Below are positions 44,271-51,460 of a stretch of DNA of 64,000 bases, one piece after another. The stretch spans positions 1 through 64,000 of the forward strand of contig NZ_BMSX01000025.1 in NCBI RefSeq assembly GCF_014649375.1, given 5' to 3'. The notes under the pieces were generated by a model. That model searched no databases. It saw only the letters and a list, made by a program, of their open reading frames with translations, and was not told the origin of the DNA. How positions within the stretch are numbered: position 1 is the stretch's first letter; every line of letters starts with the position of its first letter. Made by a program: the position numbers and the translations under genes. The stretch comes from Streptomyces aurantiogriseus (GTDB taxonomy: Bacteria > Actinomycetota > Actinomycetes > Streptomycetales > Streptomycetaceae).

Positions 44271-44680
44271 TCGCCCCCGCCGCCCCTACCCGTCCCATCC
44301 CCAGGGGCTCCGCCCCTTCAACCCCACCAGGGGGCTGCGCCCCTGCGCCTCCCGCGGGGCTGCGCCCCTGCGCCCCACGCGGGGCTGCGCCCCTCCCCCC
44401 CCGACGGGGCTGGGCCCTAGCGTCCCCGGCGGGGCTGTTCCGTGCTCCGCAGGCGGGGGCTGCGCCCCCTGGACCCCGGTGGGGCGGCGCCCTATGCCGG
44501 GCTGCGCCCGGTCCCGGCGGGGCTGCGCCCGGTCCCGGCGGGGCTGCGCCCCTGCGCCCCACGCGGGGCTGCGCCCCTGCGCCCCACGCCGGGCTGCGCC
44601 CCTGCACCCCAGGCGGGCCTGCTCCCTGCGCCCGTGTTCGGCCCTGAGCGGGCCTCGTTCTCAAACGATGGACGGGCTGA
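44271..44680. repeat. dispersed GC-rich modular element, copy B (expanded)
   Basis: Begins with the same 39-nt left module as 36091-36129 and ends with the same type of right module (CCTGAGCGGGCCTCG...GGACGGGCTGA). Between them lie about a dozen degenerate units around GGGGCTGCGCCCCTGCG, against two in copy A. A 20-bp unit (GGGCTGCGCCCGGTCCCGGC type) is duplicated near 44498-44540. Confidence 0.8.
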
Positions 44681-44784
44681 GACGGCGGGTCCATGTTGAG
44701 AAGGTGTCGGGCGGGCTGGGTATGCCGGCCCTTGTTCAGAGCTGTGCGTCCTGACCTGGGGCAACCGGCCGCTGGTTAATCAAT

Positions 44785-44814
44785 TTGCCTCTGTCCGCGT
44801 TCTTCACGTAACGT
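44785..44814 (+). promoter_or_regulatory. promoter for tRNA-fMet copy 2
   Basis: TTGCCT (44785-44790), 18-nt spacer and TAACGT (44809-44814) fit the primary sigma factor consensus. The start would fall just before the tRNA at 44827. The surrounding AT-rich stretch (TTAATCAATTTG) stands out in this genome. Confidence 0.7.
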
Positions 44815-44826
44815 TGCATTCATCGA

Positions 44827-44900
44827 CGCGGGGTGGAGCAGCTCGGTAGCTCGCTGGGCTCATAACCCAGAGGTCGCAGGTTCAAATCCTGTCCCCGCTA
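44827..44900 (+). tRNA. initiator tRNA-fMet (CAT), copy 2
   Basis: All 74 nt are identical to the copy at 42090-42163: C1:U72 mismatch, three G:C pairs in the anticodon stem, CAT anticodon at 44861-44863, A discriminator, no encoded CCA. The identity continues through the following CTGAAGGC. Confidence 0.97.
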
Positions 44901-44907
44901 CTGAAGG

Positions 44908-44943
44908 CCGAGGGCCGGAATCCGAAAGGGTTCCGGCCCTCGG
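44908..44943 (+). terminator. terminator downstream of tRNA-fMet copy 2
   Basis: CCGAGGGCCGGAA (44908-44920) pairs with TTCCGGCCCTCGG (44931-44943), 13 bp, followed by TGTTTGTG. Sequence differs from the copy-1 terminator, so the two tRNA units have independent ends. Confidence 0.85.
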
Positions 44944-45298
44944 TGTTTGTGGGATGGGTCAGCGGCTGCGGTGGGGCGCCTGAAGGCGGTTTGTGGTGCC
45001 TGCGCGGTCTGCCAGCCCATGCGGAGGGCATGGGTGGACCTCAGGACGGCCTCGTCGGTCTTCAGGAGTTTCGCCAGGTGGGCGACGAAGTGAGGGCGGG
45101 GCGGACTGGGGGGTGCCGTACGGTGATATGGCGGCCTGTCAGGTTTGGGTATCCGTGCGGCGGTGTCCCCTTGCGCCGGTACCTCCTTGCGCCGGTACCT
45201 CCTTGCGTCGGCCACCCCTTTGCGGCGGCCGCCCCCTGTGCGCGCAGCACGAAGCCCCGGCCCCGTGGGTGGGGTGCCGGGGCTTGTGGGTGGGTGCT
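44944..45298. other. intergenic region with 16-bp tandem repeat and possible gene relic
   Basis: No intact gene supported. A 16-bp unit CCTTGCGCCGGTACCT is perfectly repeated at 45169-45184 and 45185-45200, with a decayed third copy to 45216. On the minus strand, 44990-45100 can be read as a stretch of ordinary protein composition (HLAKLLKTDEAVLRS) with no plausible start, possibly a decayed gene. A hairpin CCCCGGCcccg/GCCGGGG-like near 45257-45286 may terminate fur. Confidence 0.4.
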
Positions 45299-45715
45299 TT
45301 ACGCCGCCGCGCAGTTCGGGCAGACGCCGCGGTACGTCACCTCGACGTCCGAGACCGTGAAGCCGAAGCGCTCGGAGTCGGGGAGGTCGGCGAGCGGGTT
45401 GCCGCTCGGGTGGACGTCGCGGATCGCGCCGCACTGGGCGCAGACCAGGTGGTGGTGCGGGCGGTGGGCGTTGGGGTCGTACCGCTTGGCGCGCTTGTCG
45501 GTCGCGACCTCGAGCACCTCGCCGAGCGAGACCAGCTCGCCCAGCGTGTTGTAGACGGTCGCCCGGGAGATCTCGGGCAGCTTGGCGACGGCCCGGGCAT
45601 GCACCTCGTCGGCCGTCAGGTGGACGTGATCGCCGTCGAGGACCTCGGCCACGACGCGCCGCTGCGCGGTCATCCGCCATCCGCGACCGCGCAGCCGTTC
45701 CAGAAGGTCACTCAT
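45299..45715 (-). CDS. Fur-family repressor (FurA/CatR-like)
   Basis: A 138-aa Fur protein. The winged helix is in residues 1-80 (RATVYNTLGELVSLGEV recognition region). Metal ligands include the HRPHHH cluster (84-89) and two structural CxxC pairs, Cys92/Cys95 and Cys132/Cys135. Divergent placement next to katG suggests it represses catalase-peroxidase and responds to peroxide or iron. Start ATG 45715 lies 7 nt after TAGGCT (45728-45723, minus strand), so likely leaderless. Ends in CPNCAAA. Confidence 0.9.
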   Translation of the reverse strand: MSDLLERLRGRGWRMTAQRRVVAEVLDGDHVHLTADEVHARAVAKLPEISRATVYNTLGELVSLGEVLEVATDKRAKRYDPNAHRPHHHLVCAQCGAIRDVHPSGNPLADLPDSERFGFTVSDVEVTYRGVCPNCAAA

Positions 45716-45775
45716 ACAGATCAGCCTAACAGCAGGGGGACCAGGTCCCGAACGGGTGTGACTTTGGAGCCTCAC

Positions 45776-45803
45776 TTGACTTAGACATTGTCCATTGTAG
45801 GAT
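45776..45803 (+). promoter_or_regulatory. katG promoter with putative Fur operator
   Basis: TTGACT (45776-45781), 16-nt spacer, TAGGAT (45798-45803). The spacer carries the direct repeat CATTGTC-CATTGTA (45786-45799) in an AT-rich patch, a plausible Fur/CatR site. It lies 48 bp from the predicted fur -10, so one site could control both genes. Confidence 0.65.
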
Positions 45804-46066
45804 CGGGATCGGCTTCGGCCAAGCGACAGGAACAGACAGAAGTGACGTTTGGCACCATGAGTGAAGCCCAGAGGCAGGCCACCGCCGAGAAGCCGCGCGG
45901 TGCCGGCCTGCGGGTGGCGGCCGCCTCCTGGGTGCGCGACTGCGTGGGCCGGGCTTCTCTCACGATGAGGCCGAGGGTCGTCCACCGGGGCCCGAGTCCC
46001 GGCCGTACCACCGCTCTCAGTTCCTGAGCACCGTGATCCGCCCCGTCCTCCCAAAAGGATTCCCCC
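45804..46066 (+). other. about 260-nt katG leader
   Basis: The long leader contains a possible 56-codon ORF starting ATG 45857 and ending 46027, without a good Shine-Dalgarno sequence or recognised domain. No clear terminator hairpin was found. Otherwise nothing recognisable. Confidence 0.3.
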
Positions 46067-48292
46067 ATGACTGAGAACCACGACGCGATCGTCACCGACG
46101 AGAAGCCGGAGGAGGCAGGTCGCTGCCCGGTCGCGCACGGGCGCGCCCCGCATCCGACTCAGGGCGGCGGAAACCGCCAGTGGTGGCCGGATCGTCTCAA
46201 CCTGAAGATCCTTGCCAAGAACCCCGCCGTGGCCAACCCGCTCGGTGAGGAGTTCGACTACGCCGAGGCCTTCAAGTCCCTGGATCTCTCCGCCGTGAAG
46301 CGGGACATCGCCGAGGTGCTCACGACCTCGCAGGACTGGTGGCCGGCCGACTTCGGCCACTACGGTCCGCTCATCATCCGCATGGCCTGGCACAGCGCGG
46401 GCACCTACCGGATCAGCGACGGCCGCGGCGGTGGCGGCGCCGGTCAGCAGCGCTTCGCCCCCCTGAACAGCTGGCCGGACAACGCCAACCTCGACAAGGC
46501 CCGCCGCCTGCTGTGGCCGGTCAAGAAGAAGTACGGCCAGAGCCTGTCCTGGGCCGACCTGATGATCCTCGCCGGCAACGTCGCGCTGGAGTCGATGGGC
46601 TTCGAGACCTTCGGCTTCGGCGGCGGCCGCGCGGACGTCTGGGAGCCCGACGAGGACGTCTACTGGGGTCCCGAGACCACCTGGCTCGACGACCAGCGCT
46701 ACACGGGCGACCGTGAGCTGGAGGAGCCCCTCGGCGCGGTCCAGATGGGCCTCATCTACGTCAACCCGGAGGGCCCGAACGGCAACCCGGACCCGATCGC
46801 AGCGGCCCGCGACATCCGCGAGACCTTCCGCCGCATGGCGATGAACGACGAGGAGACGGTCGCCCTGATCGCGGGCGGTCACACCTTCGGCAAGACCCAC
46901 GGTGCGGGCCCGGCCGACCACGTCGGCAACGACCCCGAGGCCGCCTCGCTCGAGGAGCAGGGCCTGGGCTGGAAGAGCACCTACGGCACCGGCAAGGGCG
47001 GCGACACCATCACCAGTGGCCTCGAGGTCACCTGGACCGCCACGCCGACCCAGTGGAGCAACGGCTTCTTCAAGAACCTGTTCGAGTACGAGTACGAGCT
47101 GACCGAGTCCCCGGCCGGCGCCAAGCAGTGGGTGGCCAAGAACGCCGAGGCCATCGTCCCCGACGCGCACGACCCGTCGAAGAAGCACCTCCCGACGATG
47201 CTCACCACCGACCTGTCGCTGCGCTTCGACCCGGTCTACGAGCAGATCTCGCGTCGCTTCTACGAGAACCCCGACCAGTTCGCGGACGCCTTCGCCCGTG
47301 CCTGGTACAAGCTGACCCACCGTGACATGGGCCCGAAGTCGCTGTACCTCGGCCCGGAGGTCCCGGAGGAGACGCTGCTGTGGCAGGACCCGCTGCCGCA
47401 GCGCACCTACGAGCTGATCGACGCCGCGGACATCGCCGCCCTCAAGGGCAAGATCCTCGACTCGGGGCTGACGGTGTCCCAGCTGGTGTCCACCGCGTGG
47501 GCGGCCGCCTCCTCCTTCCGCGGCAGCGACAAGCGCGGCGGCGCCAACGGTGCCCGTATCCGCCTGGAGCCGCAGCGCGGCTGGGAGGTCAACGAGCCCG
47601 ACCAGCTGGCGACGGTGCTGCGCACCCTCGAGGGCGTGCAGGAGTCCTTCAACGCTGCCCAGGCCGGCGGCAAGCAGGTCTCCCTGGCCGACCTGATCGT
47701 GCTCGCGGGTGCCGCGGGCGTCGAGAAGGCCGCCAAGGACGCCGGCTTCGACGTCGAGGTGCCCTTCACGCCGGGCCGCGTGGACGCCTCGCAGGAGCAG
47801 ACGGACGTGGAGTCGTTCGCCGCGCTCGAGCCGAAGGCCGACGGGTTCCGCAACTACGTCGGCAAGGGCCAGCGCCTGCCGGCCGAGTACCTGCTGCTCG
47901 ACAAGGCGAACCTGCTGAACCTGAGCGCGCCCGAGCTGACGGTCCTCGTCGGCGGCCTGCGCGTCCTGGGTGCCAACTACCAGCAGTCGAAGCACGGTGT
48001 CCTCACCGAGACGCCCGGCATCCTGACGAACGACTTCTTCGTCAACCTGCTCGACCTGGGCACGACGTGGAAGTCGACGTCCGAGGACCAGACCACGTTC
48101 GAGGGCCGTGACGCGGCCACGGGCGAGGTCAAGTGGACCGGCACCCGTGCCGACCTGGTCTTCGGTTCGAACTCCGAGCTGCGCGCGCTCGCGGAGGTCT
48201 ACGCGAGCGACGACGCCAAGGAGAAGTTCGTGAACGACTTCGTCGCGGCGTGGGTCAAGGTCTCGAACCTGGACCGGTTCGACCTGGTCTGA
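46067..48292 (+). CDS. katG: catalase-peroxidase KatG
   Basis: A 741-aa bifunctional heme enzyme. The distal site is R105-M-A-W108-H109, the proximal heme ligand is His272 (AGGHTFGKTHG), and the Trp-Tyr-Met adduct needed for catalase activity is present as Trp108, Tyr231 (GLIYVNPEGP) and Met257. The C-terminal duplicated, heme-free peroxidase domain is complete. It destroys hydrogen peroxide in the cytoplasm. ATG 46067 has AAAAGGA upstream. Expected to be controlled by the divergent Fur protein. Confidence 0.97.
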   Translation: MTENHDAIVTDEKPEEAGRCPVAHGRAPHPTQGGGNRQWWPDRLNLKILAKNPAVANPLGEEFDYAEAFKSLDLSAVKRDIAEVLTTSQDWWPADFGHYGPLIIRMAWHSAGTYRISDGRGGGGAGQQRFAPLNSWPDNANLDKARRLLWPVKKKYGQSLSWADLMILAGNVALESMGFETFGFGGGRADVWEPDEDVYWGPETTWLDDQRYTGDRELEEPLGAVQMGLIYVNPEGPNGNPDPIAAARDIRETFRRMAMNDEETVALIAGGHTFGKTHGAGPADHVGNDPEAASLEEQGLGWKSTYGTGKGGDTITSGLEVTWTATPTQWSNGFFKNLFEYEYELTESPAGAKQWVAKNAEAIVPDAHDPSKKHLPTMLTTDLSLRFDPVYEQISRRFYENPDQFADAFARAWYKLTHRDMGPKSLYLGPEVPEETLLWQDPLPQRTYELIDAADIAALKGKILDSGLTVSQLVSTAWAAASSFRGSDKRGGANGARIRLEPQRGWEVNEPDQLATVLRTLEGVQESFNAAQAGGKQVSLADLIVLAGAAGVEKAAKDAGFDVEVPFTPGRVDASQEQTDVESFAALEPKADGFRNYVGKGQRLPAEYLLLDKANLLNLSAPELTVLVGGLRVLGANYQQSKHGVLTETPGILTNDFFVNLLDLGTTWKSTSEDQTTFEGRDAATGEVKWTGTRADLVFGSNSELRALAEVYASDDAKEKFVNDFVAAWVKVSNLDRFDLV

Positions 48293-48329
48293 GTCTGACC
48301 TGGGCCTGAACTGGGCCTGAACTGAGCGG

Positions 48330-48363
48330 CGGGCCGGATTTCCCTTCGGGGAGGTCCGGCCCG
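48330..48363. terminator. terminator after katG
   Basis: CGGGCCGGA (48330-48338) pairs with TCCGGCCCG (48355-48363), with an inner TCCC-TTCG-GGGA hairpin extending the fold. It lies between katG and the convergent CBS gene. Confidence 0.78.
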
Positions 48364-48391
48364 TTCGTGCGTGCGGAGGACCGTGGTCCGG

Positions 48392-48784
48392 TCAGGCCGG
48401 GATCTGCTGCCGTGCCGGTACCCAGCAGCGGATGATGTCGCGGACCGAGACGATGCCGGCCGGCTCGCCGTGCTCGAGGACGACGAGGTGCCGGAAGCCG
48501 CCGTACGTCATCGCGTGGGCCGCCTCCTCCAGGGTCCAGGTCGGGGCGGCGAAGACGACGTCGGTGGTGGTGTGGGCGTGGGTGCGTTCCGTGTCCGGGT
48601 CCTGGCCCAGGCCGACGGAGTTGAGGATGTCCCGTTCGGTGAGGATGCCCAGACCGCCTGCGTCCGGGTCGAGGACCACGGCCGCGCCGACGCGGCGTGC
48701 GGACATCAGGGCGGCGGCCTGGCGGAGGGTGTGGGCGGGGCCGATGGTCAGGACCACCGTGCTCATGGCGTCGCGGACGAGCAT
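48392..48784 (-). CDS. CBS-domain protein
   Basis: A 130-aa protein made of two CBS motifs (about 1-58 and 70-126), each with the TVxDAA.../GIVTxRDI pattern (GILTERDIL; GIVSVRDII). Paired CBS modules bind adenosine nucleotides and act as energy sensors or regulators. No attached effector domain. ATG 48784; AGGAGG is present but rather far (13 nt). Convergent with katG. Confidence 0.88.
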   Translation of the reverse strand: MLVRDAMSTVVLTIGPAHTLRQAAALMSARRVGAAVVLDPDAGGLGILTERDILNSVGLGQDPDTERTHAHTTTDVVFAAPTWTLEEAAHAMTYGGFRHLVVLEHGEPAGIVSVRDIIRCWVPARQQIPA

Positions 48785-48900
48785 GGGTTCCGGGTCACCT
48801 CCTGGGAAGCGCTGAGACCACCGGGGTAGTTCAGCGGTTCACAAGTTCACAAATTGAGGGTGCTCCCAGAGTCGCAGGTAAAGCGAGGGTCAACAAGAGG

Positions 48901-48928
48901 GCGCACGCGGCCAATTGAGGGCGTGCGC
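48901..48928 (-). terminator. hairpin downstream of hisN
   Basis: GCGCACGC (48901-48908) pairs with GCGTGCGC (48921-48928), 12-nt loop, just beyond the hisN stop on the minus strand. Confidence 0.6.
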
Positions 48929-48943
48929 GCTCATCTGTGTCGG

Positions 48944-49744
48944 TCAGGGGCGCTGGTTGAGATACCCCAGCAGCTCGTCGTGGAGCAGACCGTTGGACGC
49001 GGCCGCGTTGCCGCTGTGCGGGCCCGGGCGGCCGTCGAGGCCGGTGAAGGTGCCGCCGGCCTCCGTCACGACGATGGCGTTGGCGGCCATGTCCCAGAGG
49101 GAGAGCTCCGGTTCGGCGCACAGGTCCACCGAGCCCTCGGCGACCATCATGTACGGCCAGAAGTCGCCGTACGCGCGCGTGCGCCACACCTCGCGGGTGA
49201 GGTCGAGGAAGCCGTCGAGCCTGCCCTGCTCCTCCCAGCCGCTCAGCGAGGAGTACGCGAAGGAGGCGTCGGAGAGCTGGGAGACGCGGGAGACGTGGAG
49301 GCGGGTGGCCGAGGACAGACTGCGGCCGGTGTACGCGCCGTGGCCCTTCGCGGCCCACCAGCGGCGGCCCAGGGCGGGGGCGGAGACGACGCCGACGACG
49401 GGCCGGTAGCCGCCCTCCGCCGCTTCCATCAGCGCGATGAGGGTGGCCCAGACGGGGACGCCGCGTACGTAGTTCTTCGTGCCGTCGATCGGGTCGATCA
49501 CCCAGCGGCGGGGGCCGGTGCCCTCGATGCCGTACTCCTCGCCCAGGATCGCGTCGCGGGGGCGGGCGCGCTGGAGCTGGCCGCGGATGAGTTCCTCGGC
49601 CGCCTTGTCGGCCTCGCTCACCGGGGTCATGTCCGGTTTGGTCTCGACCTTGAGGTCGAGGGCCTTGAAGCGGTCCATGGTCGCGGCGTCGGCGGCGTCC
49701 GCGAGGACGTGCGCGAGGCGGAGGTCGTCGAGGTAGTCCGGCAT
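48944..49744 (-). CDS. hisN: histidinol-phosphatase, inositol-monophosphatase type HisN
   Basis: A 266-aa IMPase-fold phosphatase. Metal-site motifs are GEEYG (about 69), DPIDGTKNYVRGVP (about 83) and WDMAANAIVVTEAGG (about 219). In Streptomyces and Corynebacterium this subfamily performs the histidinol-phosphate step of histidine synthesis; the S. coelicolor gene at this position is, as I recall, hisN. ATG 49744 lies 7 nt after TACCGT (49757-49752, minus strand), consistent with a leaderless start. It is unlinked to other his genes here. Confidence 0.85.
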   Translation of the reverse strand: MPDYLDDLRLAHVLADAADAATMDRFKALDLKVETKPDMTPVSEADKAAEELIRGQLQRARPRDAILGEEYGIEGTGPRRWVIDPIDGTKNYVRGVPVWATLIALMEAAEGGYRPVVGVVSAPALGRRWWAAKGHGAYTGRSLSSATRLHVSRVSQLSDASFAYSSLSGWEEQGRLDGFLDLTREVWRTRAYGDFWPYMMVAEGSVDLCAEPELSLWDMAANAIVVTEAGGTFTGLDGRPGPHSGNAAASNGLLHDELLGYLNQRP

Positions 49745-50254
49745 GGAAGGAACGGTATCCGCCGAGGTGGCGGTGAGGCCACAGGGGACCGGGGAGTGGA
49801 CGTGGGGGCGGTGGAGCAGGGTTGGTTGTGCGGGTTGGCCGGGGGTGGGGGTCGGTCGGCGCTGGGCTGCGTGGCACGTGCGGGTCGGCTGGTGCGGGGG
49901 GTGGGGCGCGCACCCCGGCGCGGGGTGCCGCCTGCGCCCACCCGTGCCGCCCCAGCGGCACGATTGCCCGCAGCTTGACGGGTGGGGTTGGCGCCTCGGA
50001 GTGAAGGAAGCGGCTGTCTGTGGAGTGAAGGGAGCGGTCGGCGGCGGCTCAAGGCTTGATTGTGTTGTTGCCGGGCACCCTGTTCCTGGCGGGTGGGCCG
50101 GCTCGGTCAGAGATCGGCCCACCCGGCAACGCACCTGTCGTCAACCCCCACCGCTCCATGGCCAACAACACCCCTACTGCTCCCGCGAACCCTTGACAGT
50201 GCATTCAGGCGCGTCAAATCTGGGCGCAGAGTCGGTCGCCCCAGGGAGGCGATG
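49745..50254. other. 510-bp divergent intergenic region between hisN and the TetR gene
   Basis: No gene supported. 49910-49975 resembles a GC-rich intergenic sequence I have seen repeatedly in Streptomyces (GCCCACCCGTGCCGCCCC...CGGCACGATTGCCCGC). An isolated hairpin CGGGTGGGCCG (50090-50100) with CGGCCCACCCG (50115-50125) is terminator-like although no flanking gene ends here. The TetR promoter follows at 50193-50221. Confidence 0.5.
50193..50221 (+). promoter_or_regulatory. TetR-gene promoter with possible autoregulatory operator
   Basis: TTGACA (50193-50198), 17-nt spacer, AAATCT (50216-50221). TTGAC at the -35 and GTCAA at 50213-50217 form inverted half-sites overlapping the promoter, typical of TetR self-repression. 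Confidence 0.6.
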
Positions 50255-50860
50255 ATGCCTGCTGCCCGGGAATCCCTACTGGATGCCGCCTTCACGGCGC
50301 TTGCGCGTCGGCCGTGGGCCGCTGTGCGCATGGTGGACGTCGCCGCGGCGGCCGGAGTGTCCCGGCAGACCTTGTACAACGAGTTCGGGAGCAAGGAAGG
50401 GCTGGCCCGGGCGCTCGTCAGGCGGGAGGCCGACGGGTATCTCGCCGGGGTCGAGCGGGCGCTGGCGGTGCACGGGGACGCCCGGGACAGGCTCACCGCG
50501 GCCGCCGAGTGGACGATGTCAGCCGCCCGGGGCAACGTGCTCGTACGCGCCATACTCACCGGCTGCTGGAGCGAGCGCCTGCCGTCGCCGACGCTCTCGG
50601 CGGTGCCGTCCTCCTCCTCCGTGCCGGCGCAGCGGCGGGCGGACGGGCCGCTGCCCTCGCCCGGCGATCTCGTGGCGACCGTCCGCGACCGGGCCGTGGC
50701 GGCGCTCGCCGGTCCCGGCGCGACAGCGGACACCACCGAACTGGCCCGCTCCTGCGAACTGGCGGTCCGGCTCGCCCTCTCCTGCGTGGCCGCGCCGCCC
50801 GGGGAGGGCGGTGTCGCGGATCTGGTGCGCGGCGTCCTGCACCGGCAACTCGTCGGTTAG
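50255..50860 (+). CDS. TetR-family transcriptional regulator
   Basis: A 201-aa regulator. The helix-turn-helix is in residues 15-50 (VDVAAAAGVSRQTLYNEFGSKEGL). The ligand-binding half is Ala-rich and carries a Ser/Pro insertion (about 105-130). GGGAGG lies 7 nt upstream of the double ATG; the second (50255) is chosen. It is convergent with the Gdx-like SMR pump gene, a plausible target. Ligand unknown. Confidence 0.85.
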   Translation: MPAARESLLDAAFTALARRPWAAVRMVDVAAAAGVSRQTLYNEFGSKEGLARALVRREADGYLAGVERALAVHGDARDRLTAAAEWTMSAARGNVLVRAILTGCWSERLPSPTLSAVPSSSSVPAQRRADGPLPSPGDLVATVRDRAVAALAGPGATADTTELARSCELAVRLALSCVAAPPGEGGVADLVRGVLHRQLVG

Positions 50861-51060
50861 CGCTCCCCGATGTGCTCTCCCTGGGGCGCCCTTCCTGGGC
50901 CTGTCCGGCGGGCAGCGGGAGCTGCCCCCACCGGCGTTGTCGTCGGTTGCCGACTCCCCCACGCCCGAACAGCCCCGCGCGGAGGCGCCCCATCGACCCG
51001 CTCACCTGCGTTGATGAGCCACCGCCGGTTTCCTGCGACCTGATCCGCCGGACAGCACAC

Positions 51061-51384
51061 CTAGTGCGCCGACCCCGACAGCTGCAAGCCGATCACCCCG
51101 ATGATCACCAGGCTGATCGAGACGATCTTCAGGGTCGACACCAGGTCGCCGAGGAAGACCATTCCGTAGATCGCGGTGCCCGCCGCGCCGATGCCGGTCC
51201 ACACGGCGTACGCCGGGCCGACGTCGAGCTTTCTCAACGACAGGGTCAGCAGGCCGAAGCTGCCGAGGGCGAACACACAGAAGGCGATCGTCGGCCACAG
51301 CCGGGTGAAGCCGTGCGACAGCTTCAGGCAGACGGCGAAGCCGGTCTCGAGCAGTCCCGCGACGATGACCAGCAGCCACGCCAT
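51061..51384 (-). CDS. SMR-family transporter, SugE/Gdx-like
   Basis: A 107-aa protein with four membrane helices and the essential Glu13. The segments KLSHGFTRLWP and AYAVWTGIGAAGTAI are closer to the SugE/Gdx guanidinium-exporter branch than to the EmrE multidrug branch. Transport is proton-coupled and requires an antiparallel dimer. ATG 51384 has GGGAGGA upstream. No guanidine riboswitch was recognised in the 76-nt gap to rsgA. Confidence 0.85.
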   Translation of the reverse strand: MAWLLVIVAGLLETGFAVCLKLSHGFTRLWPTIAFCVFALGSFGLLTLSLRKLDVGPAYAVWTGIGAAGTAIYGMVFLGDLVSTLKIVSISLVIIGVIGLQLSGSAH

Positions 51385-51460
51385 GTGCTGTCCTCCCGTG
51401 TATGCGGTTCGGTGCGAGTATGCACTTACCGGACTCCCGTCCCCACAAACAACGCGGAGG

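Larger units (their letters stand above)
44237..44826. other. intergenic region dominated by dispersed element copy B and tRNA promoter
   Basis: No gene supported. Positions 44271-44680 are copy B of the modular GC-rich element. A clean promoter for the second tRNA follows: TTGCCT at 44785-44790, 18-nt spacer, TAACGT at 44809-44814. Open frames here come from the repeat alone. Confidence 0.65.

Noticed and set aside
44300..44700. Pro/Arg-rich ORFs downstream of the Sel1 gene
   Set aside because: They arise from translating the GC-rich repeat units in several frames and have no ribosome-binding site.
44827..45300. Integrated element using the tRNA-fMet as attachment site
   Set aside because: No integrase, excisionase or phage gene nearby; the duplicated tRNAs are whole genes with separate promoters and terminators, not partial 3' repeats.
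45299..47995. 898-codon minus-strand frame ending in Fur
   Set aside because: Only the last 138 codons are Fur; the rest is antisense to katG.
48828..48850. tRNA-like start (GGGTAGTTCAGCGGTT)
   Set aside because: Resembles a D-arm by chance; no acceptor, anticodon or T-arm follows.
49743..50255. 170-codon plus-strand frame upstream of the TetR gene
   Set aside because: Trp/Gly/Arg-rich composition, overlaps the hisN promoter and a dispersed repeat, no ribosome-binding site.
51385..51460. Guanidine riboswitch upstream of the SMR gene
   Set aside because: Only 76 nt are available and no ACGR-loop hairpin pair or ykkC-like core was found; the small GGAC/GTCC hairpin lacks the required loop.
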